A DNA stretch of 6,748 nt from an uncultured Clostridia bacterium (GTDB lineage: Bacteria; Bacillota; Clostridia; Christensenellales; Borkfalkiaceae). The stretch is from positions 1 to 6,748 of the forward strand of contig CAJOMT010000070.1 in NCBI GenBank assembly GCA_905235815.1. The letters are read 5' to 3'. The notes beneath the pieces are model-generated. The model was not told the DNA's origin and searched no databases. It saw nothing but the letters and a program-made list of their open reading frames with translations. A program made the position numbers and the translations under genes. Of this stretch, positions 1 to 5,705 are shown in pieces. Numbering within the stretch: the stretch's first letter is position 1; each line of letters begins with the position of its first letter.

Positions 1-1301
1 TAGAAGAACTGCTCATTGATACAACTATGATTATATTTAAGTAATGCCACGCTTACAAATAAACTAAACGGCTCGTCTGTGTCAACTATTGCAGGTACTC
101 CAGTTGTCCCAACTTTTGAAAGCAACATATCTCCACGCATAGGATCACATCTTAGATATAATTCATTATGCTCTTTTTCAGAGATGTACTTCGTATTTTC
201 CAAAGAAAGGACTCCATTACTCATATCTTTCACAGAAACAAATTTGATGCCACAATTTGTATATTTCGGGGTTTTATGTGTTCCATCGGTTAACTTATTC
301 AAAATGCTTCCTAAATAAACACATTCCCAACCAAGTGGAATTTCAAATGTAATATCTTCTACCGCTGGTATACCCAATTCTTCCGTCCGTCTATCTTTTT
401 TGATCTTGCCCTCATTGATGAGATGTTCTTTTTCGGCGCGGATGCGTTTCAGCAGTTCGGAGGCGGGTTCGTCGGCGGGATCGCGGTCGGTGAGTTTACC
501 CTGAATCGCCTGCAGCAAAATGGATTTGCGGAGCTTGTCCGGGAACTCGGCGTTCAGCGCGGTCAGTCGTTCTTCCGCCTTTCCATATTCCTCCACCAGC
601 GGCATCAGTTCTTCAATTTTGGCAACGATGCGCTGCTGTTCGGCAAGCGGTGGAATAGAAATGGCGATATTCTTTAGCTTTGCTGCTCCTACGCCACCGA
701 TTAATCCTGTCATTGATTCAATAAAGTCCGAAAAGAACTGCGGACACTGCAAATAATAATACAAATATGTGTTGTGAACTGTTATGGGCGTAAAGCAACA
801 GAGTTTATTTCCAAAACATACATCTCTGTCCAATATGCCTATTTTTTTGCCGGCACTTCCGCCTTCCATGCAAAGCAGAACGCTCCCTGCAGGGGCGACC
901 TTGAATTCTGCCTCTTGAAATGGGATTCGGATGCCATTTTGATAGTTGATAACGTGATCAAATCCTATGTCCTTTGTTGCGATAAAATCCCAGCCGTCAC
1001 ACGGTTTTGAATACTTTTCCTGTTTTACGGTTGCATTAATACTGTCCCCGTTATAAACCGCACAGAAGTCCCCCAGCCGAAGCCATCTCCAACTGGCTGG
1101 AATATCAAATGGAGCATCTTCTTCCGTGATTTTCGGAAGGGTTTTTTCTTTCTTGAGTTTTCCCTCTTTTATCAGCCGCTCTTTCTCCGACTGAATCCGT
1201 TTCAGCAATTCCGACACCGGTTCGTCGTTTTGGTCCTGCGGCACCAGTTTTCCTTGCACGGCAAGCTGGAGAATGGAATTTTTCAAATCCTGCGCTGTCA
1301 T
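1..1301 (-). CDS. hsdS: Type I restriction-modification specificity subunit HsdS (3' end outside window)
   Basis: HsdS selects the DNA target for the HsdM methylase and HsdR nuclease through two target recognition domains (TRDs). I translated this frame by hand: 433 residues, open to the window edge, C-terminus missing. In order: N-terminal conserved helix (about 1-64); TRD1 (about 65-215), opening with FDIPASWRWLRLG; central conserved helical region (about 216-318), containing PPLAEQQRIV at 217-226; TRD2 (about 319 on), opening with FEIPLGWECVYLG and carrying DGTHKTPKY. Residues 6-53 and 257-304 align without gaps at 30 of 48 identities, the usual pseudo-twofold HsdS layout. By symmetry with TRD1, some 70-90 residues probably lie outside. 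The ATG overlaps the hsdM stop (ATGA), six bases after a G6 run that can serve as ribosome binding site. The central region is much richer in GC than the TRDs. The target sequence cannot be read from the protein. Confidence 0.95.
   Translation of the reverse strand, partial: MTAQDLKNSILQLAVQGKLVPQDQNDEPVSELLKRIQSEKERLIKEGKLKKEKTLPKITEEDAPFDIPASWRWLRLGDFCAVYNGDSINATVKQEKYSKPCDGWDFIATKDIGFDHVINYQNGIRIPFQEAEFKVAPAGSVLLCMEGGSAGKKIGILDRDVCFGNKLCCFTPITVHNTYLYYYLQCPQFFSDFIESMTGLIGGVGAAKLKNIAISIPPLAEQQRIVAKIEELMPLVEEYGKAEERLTALNAEFPDKLRKSILLQAIQGKLTDRDPADEPASELLKRIRAEKEHLINEGKIKKDRRTEELGIPAVEDITFEIPLGWECVYLGSILNKLTDGTHKTPKYTNCGIKFVSVKDMSNGVLSLENTKYISEKEHNELYLRCDPMRGDMLLSKVGTTGVPAIVDTDEPFSLFVSVALLKYNHSCINEQFF
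390..533 (-). repeat. HsdS internal repeat, copy 2 (central conserved helix)
   Basis: Encodes HsdS residues 257-304, the partner of the copy at 1143-1286. It sits in the GC-rich core of the gene (about 58% over 421-600 by hand count) and separates TRD1 from TRD2. In known HsdS structures such conserved helices act as a molecular ruler between the two half-sites and bind the HsdM subunits. Confidence 0.85.
1143..1286 (-). repeat. HsdS internal repeat, copy 1 (N-terminal conserved helix)
   Basis: Encodes HsdS residues 6-53. It aligns without gaps to residues 257-304 at 30 of 48 positions by hand count, including the shared core SELLKRI and EGK.KK. At DNA level the copies have diverged mainly at third codon positions; the longest identical run I noticed is about 10 bases. 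It is therefore an old internal duplication typical of two-TRD HsdS proteins, not a fresh direct repeat. Confidence 0.85.
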
Positions 1302-2746
1302 GCATTGCCCCCCAGTTTTGCCGTAACGTCCGCTAAAATACGGTCTATATCTGCATTAATTTCTGTACGTTCTGCTTGATAACGGGCAATCAAATCTTTC
1401 GGCTCAAGAATTTCCTCTTCTTCATGCGGGAACGGACAGCATTTATCAAAATCATAATTTAAGACGCGCAGTTCTTCTACCGTATAAAACCTTGCCTTAT
1501 CGAACCCGTCAATGTTAATGGCTTTTTTATCGTCCCACCACTCACGCACGGGGTCGAAATGTTTATCCTGCATCGGTTTTGTTTTGGTAAAACTCTTCAC
1601 GCCTTCGGGCAAATCAAGCCGATAGAACCACACGCCACGACTTGCAACACCTTTTTGGAAGAATAATAAGTTCGTGTTTACACTTGCATAAGGCTTAAAA
1701 ACCTGTGGCAAGCGAATAATAGTATGTAATCCGTATTCTTTTAATAATTTATCTTTAATCGTTGCTTTTACGCCGTCGCCGAACATAAACCCGTCAGGCA
1801 ACACCACGCCACAGCGACCACGGTCTTTTAGCAAGTTCATTATGAGTGCCATAAATAAATCGGCCGTTTCACTTGTTTGCACTTCGGTCGGAAAGTTCTT
1901 TTTGATTGTAGCGTCTTCCGCACCACCGAACGGCGGATTAGTTACTATTACGTCTACACGGTCTTTTGCCGAATAATCGGACAGTGGACGCCCCAAAGAG
2001 TTTTGATGGCGAATCTGTGGCACTTCAATATCGTGTAATATAAGATTAGTCATTGCAAGTAAATACGGAAGCGGTTTTTTCTCCCAGCCGTTTATTGTTG
2101 TTTGCAACTTTTCAAGTTCTTCCGTCGTTTTTATGCTACCGAAATGCGCAATAGTGCTGGTAAGAAAACCACCGGTACCGCAAGCGGGGTCCAAAACCGT
2201 TTCTCCAAGTTTCGGATCAACCTTTTCCACAATAAAGTTAGTTACGGGGCGTGGAGTGTAAAATTCGCCCGCTCTTCCCGCACTCTGTAAATCTTTAAGC
2301 ATGCCTTCATATAAATCGTTAAAAGTATGTTTTTGAGTTGCGTCAATAAAATCGACCTTCTCGTTAATTCGATTTATAAGCTGGCGCAAATAAATGCCCG
2401 ACTTCATATAGTTGTTTATGTCTTCAAAAACGTTACGGACAACAAATTTACGCATATCACCGTCGGATGCATCGAGTTTTTTCAGTGTCGTGAATAGTTT
2501 ATCTACAAAGGCAATTAGAGCATCTCCCGTAATACCTTCTTTATCTGTTGCCCAATCACGCCAGCGATAACCTTGGGGAATAACCCCGTGATAATCGGAA
2601 CGGAATTCCCACTCCATTTCTTTAGCGTCAAATGCCTTTAAGAATAAAAGCCAAGTAATCTGTTCTATATATTGTGCGTCACCGTTAAGACCTGCGTCTT
2701 TACGCATTATATCTTCTAACGATTTTATCAATGCTGACATTGCCAT
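1298..2746 (-). CDS. hsdM: Type I restriction-modification DNA methyltransferase subunit HsdM
   Basis: HsdM transfers a methyl group from S-adenosylmethionine to adenine N6 in the site chosen by HsdS, protecting host DNA; two HsdM with one HsdS form the modification enzyme. The protein has 482 residues, normal for the family. An N-terminal helical domain (about 1-150) is followed by GEFYTPRPV at 160-168, cofactor motif I DPACGTGGF at 186-194 and the catalytic N6-adenine motif TNPPF at 269-273. All key residues are present. I chose the ATG at 2746 because an AAGGAG lies 11 bases upstream; a second ATG two codons later would leave 17. It follows the 73-residue gene by 27 bases and overlaps hsdS by 4, so M and S are probably translationally coupled. 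No clear separate promoter is seen before it. Confidence 0.97.
   Translation of the reverse strand: MAMSALIKSLEDIMRKDAGLNGDAQYIEQITWLLFLKAFDAKEMEWEFRSDYHGVIPQGYRWRDWATDKEGITGDALIAFVDKLFTTLKKLDASDGDMRKFVVRNVFEDINNYMKSGIYLRQLINRINEKVDFIDATQKHTFNDLYEGMLKDLQSAGRAGEFYTPRPVTNFIVEKVDPKLGETVLDPACGTGGFLTSTIAHFGSIKTTEELEKLQTTINGWEKKPLPYLLAMTNLILHDIEVPQIRHQNSLGRPLSDYSAKDRVDVIVTNPPFGGAEDATIKKNFPTEVQTSETADLFMALIMNLLKDRGRCGVVLPDGFMFGDGVKATIKDKLLKEYGLHTIIRLPQVFKPYASVNTNLLFFQKGVASRGVWFYRLDLPEGVKSFTKTKPMQDKHFDPVREWWDDKKAINIDGFDKARFYTVEELRVLNYDFDKCCPFPHEEEEILEPKDLIARYQAERTEINADIDRILADVTAKLGGNA
1307..1313 (-). promoter_or_regulatory. GGGGGGC sequence before the hsdM stop: hsdS ribosome binding site and possible -1 slippery site
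   Basis: The last codons of hsdM read CTG GGG GGC AAT GCA TGA. The G run ends six bases before the hsdS ATG, so it can act as a G-rich Shine-Dalgarno sequence. The heptamer G GGG GGC also fits the X XXY YYZ pattern of -1 slippery sites in the correct hsdM phase. A -1 slip would continue CAA TGC ATG ACA, which is the hsdS frame. The ribosome binding role is likely; the frameshift role is only possible. Confidence 0.4.
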
Positions 2747-2773
2747 GGCGATGGTATCTCCTTGCTTGTTTTA

Positions 2774-2995
2774 TTAGTTGCTCCAAATTACTATTCTTCG
2801 TGCAATTTCGTCGCATTGAGAAGATATGATTCTGCTATTATACTTAAGCTTTTTCAATTCAATAATCGCTTCAATCAGCAACTCTTTTTCGCTTAATGAT
2901 GCCAGACGATTTCTCTCTGCTTGGATTTGCTGGTTCAATTTTTCTTGTTCTTCCTGAATCTTTTGTTCGCGCTTTGCTTTGATGTTTTCAAACAT
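2774..2995 (-). CDS. Small charged helical protein between hsdR and hsdM, function unknown
   Basis: A 73-residue protein that I do not recognise. Residues 1-33 are almost all charged or polar (rich in E, K, Q and R) with sparse hydrophobics at 5, 13, 20, 24 and 31, suggesting a long helix and perhaps a weak coiled coil. A second amphipathic helix follows (about 36-52, with SEKELLIEAIIELKKLK), then a short C-terminal part with one cysteine (61) and a tryptophan (71). There is no signal peptide or membrane segment. Translation is well supported: AAGGAGGAG lies four bases before the ATG and overlaps the hsdR stop, and the gap to hsdR is 11 bases. It should be made together with HsdR and HsdM. 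A role as accessory subunit, regulator or anti-restriction buffer is conceivable, but nothing in the sequence decides it. Confidence 0.8.
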   Translation of the reverse strand: MFENIKAKREQKIQEEQEKLNQQIQAERNRLASLSEKELLIEAIIELKKLKYNSRIISSQCDEIARRIVIWSN

Positions 2996-3009
2996 AATTC
3001 TCCTCCTTA
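2996..3009 (-). promoter_or_regulatory. Strong Shine-Dalgarno overlapping the hsdR stop codon
   Basis: On the minus strand the sequence reads TAAGGAGGAGAATT followed by ATG. The hsdR stop TAA forms the first bases of an almost perfect AAGGAGG site placed four bases from the start of the small gene. This is the strongest ribosome binding site in the window and the main support for that gene being real. Confidence 0.8.
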
Positions 3010-5325
3010 CGCGGCATAAATCGCCGCTTCTAATTCTTTAATCGCTTTACGATAATTTTCTATACCGCCGAAAATCGTATTTACAATATAAACTTGCGTT
3101 CCGTACTGTTTGATAGGATCGACTTTTAAGATATCAACGTTCTCAAGATCTTCAAGTCCGCTATCTGCATATTTCGTAAGCAGAACATCAAGAATTTCCG
3201 CCGCCTTTTCACCGTATTTAGTAAAATAATTACGTTTACGAACATGTTCGGCACGCTCTTTTCTGGTAAGCGGTGCTTGGTCAAATACAATGTGTAGTAT
3301 CAAATCGAAAGGATCAAGGTCTTTTCCGATTTCTTCACACAAATCGTTAAAAGAAATCCCGCGTTGCTCAAATTCTTCTACGATAACCTGTTTTTTATCG
3401 GCATCGTTCCATGCGCTAAGAAATTCGTTAAGTGAAGAGAATCGGTTTTGCACGTTTTTCTTTGTATAATCTACAAGACTTTCGGTAATAAGTTTTCCAT
3501 TTTTATCAAGGTACTGCACATGCTTTTGAATTACAGTAACCGTTGTGTCGCCCAACATATATTTTTTTCTACGCTCTGAATCAGGCGTAACAACTTTAGG
3601 CGGAGTTTCAGGTTCAGTATCGGGTTTTGACGGTTCATAATCTTCTTGCTGTTCAATAGGTCCGTCAAAATCAGGGTCGTGGAAAAGTCTTGTAACATCA
3701 CGAAAATCAAAAATAGTAAAATACATTTTACCCAAATCTTCTCTTACACGCGTGCCACGACCGATTATCTGCTTAAATTCCGTCATTGACCGAATATTAG
3801 AGTCTAATACAATAAATTTGACGGTTGGTATATCAACGCCGGTCGATAACAACTTTGACGTTGTTACAAGGGTAGGATAGTTACTTTCTACATCACGGAA
3901 ATTATCAAGCTGTTTAACGCCTTCTTCGTCATTTGAAGTTATACGCATAACATACCTTTCGTCTTCTGCATATAAATCGGCGTTTTCGTTTATTAAGGCT
4001 TGACGCATACGGTCAGCATGTTCCTGATCAACGCAAAAGAAAATGGTTTTATCCATTCTGCAATCGTGTTTTTTCAGATAGTCGGAAACTGTTTTTGCTA
4101 CAAGTTTAGTCCTTTTTTCGAGAACAATGTTTTTATCAAAATCCGTTGTATTATAAACACGATTATCTATAACTTCGCCGTTATCGTCAAGTTGACCGTT
4201 ATATGGAATAAAGCCTTCAATGTCTTTGTCAAAAAACACCCTTATAACACGATATGGCGCAAGAAATCCGTCAGATATACCTTGTTTAAGCGAATATGTA
4301 TAAATAGGTTCGCCAAAATAATCAATATTGGAAACCGTACTCGTTTCTTTCGGAGTAGCAGTCATACCTATCTGAGTAGCAGTGGTAAAGTATTCTAAAA
4401 CTTCACGCCATTGACTGTCGGCTTTTGCGCTACCCCGGTGACATTCGTCAACAACAACTAAATCAAAAAAATTCGGGCTAAACTGTTTAAACAAACTATT
4501 TGCGTCTTCATCTTCTCCAGTCAAACCTTGATATAATGCAAGATATATTTCATGTGCCGTATCAAAATTTTGCTTGGTTACCCAAGTCATTTTATCTTTA
4601 AACGGTGCAAAGTCTCTGCTAAAAGTTTGTGAAATCAATGCTGTACGGTCTGCAAGAAATAAAATACGCTTCTTTATTCCTGCTTTCCACAAACGCCAAA
4701 TAATCTGGAATGCGGTATATGTTTTTCCCGTTCCAGTTGCCATTACAAGCAAAATACGGTTTTCGCCTTTTGCTATCGCTTCAACCGTTTTATTGATGGC
4801 ATTCATTTGATAGTAGCGGGGTTGTTTATCTGGATTGTCTAAATAATACGGTTCGTCTATTATTTTGTCCTGCGATGTGTTTATATGGTTTTGTTCATGA
4901 TACATTTCCCATAATGTATCGGGCGAAGGGAATTGATCTAAAGAGAGAGTGACCTCGATTTCACCTTCCGTAATATACTTATTATGGAAAAGAAAACCGT
5001 CACCATTCGATGAGAAAACAAAAGGTATGTCCATCATTTTAGCGTAGTTCAAGGCTTGTTGCATACCATCTCCATTTGAGTGATTGTTATCTTTAGCTTC
5101 AATAATTGCTATGGGTTTATTTGGCTTATAAAATAACACATAATCCGCTCTTAAAGACTTTTCTCTTTTGCAAGTTCTCCCTTGAGCAATTATCCGTCCT
5201 TTTGTAATAGAATACTCTCTACGCATTTGCGTAAACTCATTCCACCCCGCTTTAATTAGTGCAGGGGTAATGAATTTCATGCAAATATCGGTTTCGGACA
5301 GATCTTTTTTATTAAAAACATCCAT
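3007..5325 (-). CDS. hsdR: Type I restriction enzyme motor/endonuclease subunit HsdR (type IB, EcoAI/EcoEI-like)
   Basis: HsdR joins the HsdM-HsdS complex, pulls DNA past it using ATP when the site is unmethylated, and cuts at a distance. The protein has 772 residues and looks complete. The N-terminal nuclease domain shows the PD-(D/E)xK set: D61, then E76 and K78 in IIEAK, then a QxxxY motif (Q90-Y94). The SF2 helicase follows: Walker A ATGTGKT at 196-202, DECH at 293-296, TATP at 322-325, and motif VI QIIGRGTR at 519-526. An acidic, proline-rich linker (about 555-590) leads to a C-terminal domain like that of EcoEI HsdR. The moderate length and R-M-S order fit type IB; this subtype call is from family knowledge. 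The ATG lies 2 bases after the regulator's stop, and its ribosome site (GAGGTG) is inside the regulator's last codons, so the two are probably coupled. Confidence 0.97.
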   Translation of the reverse strand: MDVFNKKDLSETDICMKFITPALIKAGWNEFTQMRREYSITKGRIIAQGRTCKREKSLRADYVLFYKPNKPIAIIEAKDNNHSNGDGMQQALNYAKMMDIPFVFSSNGDGFLFHNKYITEGEIEVTLSLDQFPSPDTLWEMYHEQNHINTSQDKIIDEPYYLDNPDKQPRYYQMNAINKTVEAIAKGENRILLVMATGTGKTYTAFQIIWRLWKAGIKKRILFLADRTALISQTFSRDFAPFKDKMTWVTKQNFDTAHEIYLALYQGLTGEDEDANSLFKQFSPNFFDLVVVDECHRGSAKADSQWREVLEYFTTATQIGMTATPKETSTVSNIDYFGEPIYTYSLKQGISDGFLAPYRVIRVFFDKDIEGFIPYNGQLDDNGEVIDNRVYNTTDFDKNIVLEKRTKLVAKTVSDYLKKHDCRMDKTIFFCVDQEHADRMRQALINENADLYAEDERYVMRITSNDEEGVKQLDNFRDVESNYPTLVTTSKLLSTGVDIPTVKFIVLDSNIRSMTEFKQIIGRGTRVREDLGKMYFTIFDFRDVTRLFHDPDFDGPIEQQEDYEPSKPDTEPETPPKVVTPDSERRKKYMLGDTTVTVIQKHVQYLDKNGKLITESLVDYTKKNVQNRFSSLNEFLSAWNDADKKQVIVEEFEQRGISFNDLCEEIGKDLDPFDLILHIVFDQAPLTRKERAEHVRKRNYFTKYGEKAAEILDVLLTKYADSGLEDLENVDILKVDPIKQYGTQVYIVNTIFGGIENYRKAIKELEAAIYAA

Positions 5326-5327
5326 TA

Positions 5328-5537
5328 CTACACCTCTTCCTTTTCTGCGTCCATAATATCACCGATATTACAGTCTAACACATTACAGATACGGAGCATT
5401 ACGTCCATAGAGACTGTTTCGTTCTTGCTCATTTTAGCCATAGTAGAAGAAGACATGTCCGCCTTTATGCGCAGGGCATTTTTAGTCATCTTTTTGTCAA
5501 TTAAAAGTTTCCATAATTTATTATAACTTACAGCCAT
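5328..5537 (-). CDS. Small Cro/C1-type helix-turn-helix regulator leading the RM operon
   Basis: A 69-residue one-domain DNA-binding protein. The pattern YNKLWKLLIDKKMTK, then ALRIKADMSSSTMAKMSKNE (helix-turn-helix, about 17-40) and the ending LDCNIGDIMD is typical of a compact Cro/C1-like family (HTH_26 type) common in Bacillota. I chose the ATG at 5537: a GGGGGT ribosome site lies six bases upstream. An ATG at 5576 in the same frame would add 13 residues, but it falls inside the promoter, upstream of the expected transcript start. The gene is first in the operon, 2 bases before hsdR. By analogy with RM controller (C) proteins and phage repressors it may regulate its own promoter and so the timing of restriction; this is inferred. 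It could also be a general transcription factor. Confidence 0.9.
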   Translation of the reverse strand: MAVSYNKLWKLLIDKKMTKNALRIKADMSSSTMAKMSKNETVSMDVMLRICNVLDCNIGDIMDAEKEEV

Positions 5538-5566
5538 AAAAGTACCCCCAAAGTGGTATTTTGTAT

Positions 5567-5595
5567 ATTGTATCATAATCTGTCGAAATTATCAA
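5567..5595 (-). promoter_or_regulatory. Sigma-A-type promoter of the regulator-hsdRMS operon
   Basis: On the minus strand, TTGATA (5595-5590) and TACAAT (5572-5567) are separated by exactly 17 bases; each hexamer matches the consensus at five of six positions. Transcription should start near 5560, leaving a leader of about 20 bases with the GGGGGT ribosome site before the regulator's ATG at 5537. No second promoter of this quality was seen before hsdR, the small gene, hsdM or hsdS. Confidence 0.75.
5573..5594. promoter_or_regulatory. Possible operator: imperfect inverted repeat between the -35 and -10 hexamers
   Basis: On the minus strand TGATAAT (5594-5588) is followed after eight bases by ATTATGA (5579-5573). 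These are inverted copies with one mismatch in seven. The element overlaps the -35 hexamer and fills the spacer, a usual place for a repressor site, and its size would suit a small Cro-like dimer. A tandem TTGTAT-A-TTGTAT on the plus strand (5561-5573) overlaps the -10 and is an alternative. AT-rich sequence makes chance matches likely. Confidence 0.3.
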
Positions 5596-5638
5596 GTAAG
5601 TTGTTCGTTTTTTCAAAGAAATTCTTTAAGATAAAGAT

Positions 5639-5674
5639 AAAAAATCACCCCAACTTTTTACGGTCAGAGCGATT
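5639..5674 (-). terminator. Rho-independent terminator downstream of the Bro-N/Fic gene
   Basis: In minus-strand RNA, AAUCGCUCUGAC (5674-5663) can pair along all 12 positions with GUUGGGGUGAUU (5654-5643), using four G-U pairs, around an 8-base loop. Four more U follow the stem, giving a run of six. It lies 31 bases after the Bro-N/Fic stop and before the RM promoter. The G-U pairs become C-A mismatches in plus-strand RNA, so it should act only on minus-strand transcripts. It would separate the Fic unit from the RM operon. Confidence 0.6.
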
Positions 5675-5705
5675 AAATAAGTTTTAGTTATAATTATTAA
5701 ACCTT

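Noticed and set aside
79..1010. Several plus-strand reading frames of about 78-84 codons across hsdS
   Set aside because: All are antisense to the HsdS coding frame, overlap one another and resemble no family; the open frames in 420-680 follow from its high GC.
1105..1305. 66-residue minus-strand reading frame starting 4 bases before hsdS
   Set aside because: It overlaps hsdS in another frame; the hsdS frame has full family motifs, an ATGA overlap with hsdM and runs to the window edge.
4000..4398. 132-residue plus-strand reading frame
   Set aside because: Antisense to the intact helicase part of hsdR, with no ribosome site I could support and a composition rich in I, N and F as expected of a shadow frame.
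5538..5576. 13-residue N-terminal extension of the regulator from the ATG at 5576
   Set aside because: That ATG lies between the -35 and -10 hexamers, upstream of the expected transcript start, and lacks a ribosome site; the ATG at 5537 has one.
5615..5627. Small palindrome AAAGAA-A-TTCTTT upstream of the RM promoter
   Set aside because: Six-base arms made mostly of A and T in an AT-rich spacer, with no clear relation to promoter elements; probably chance.
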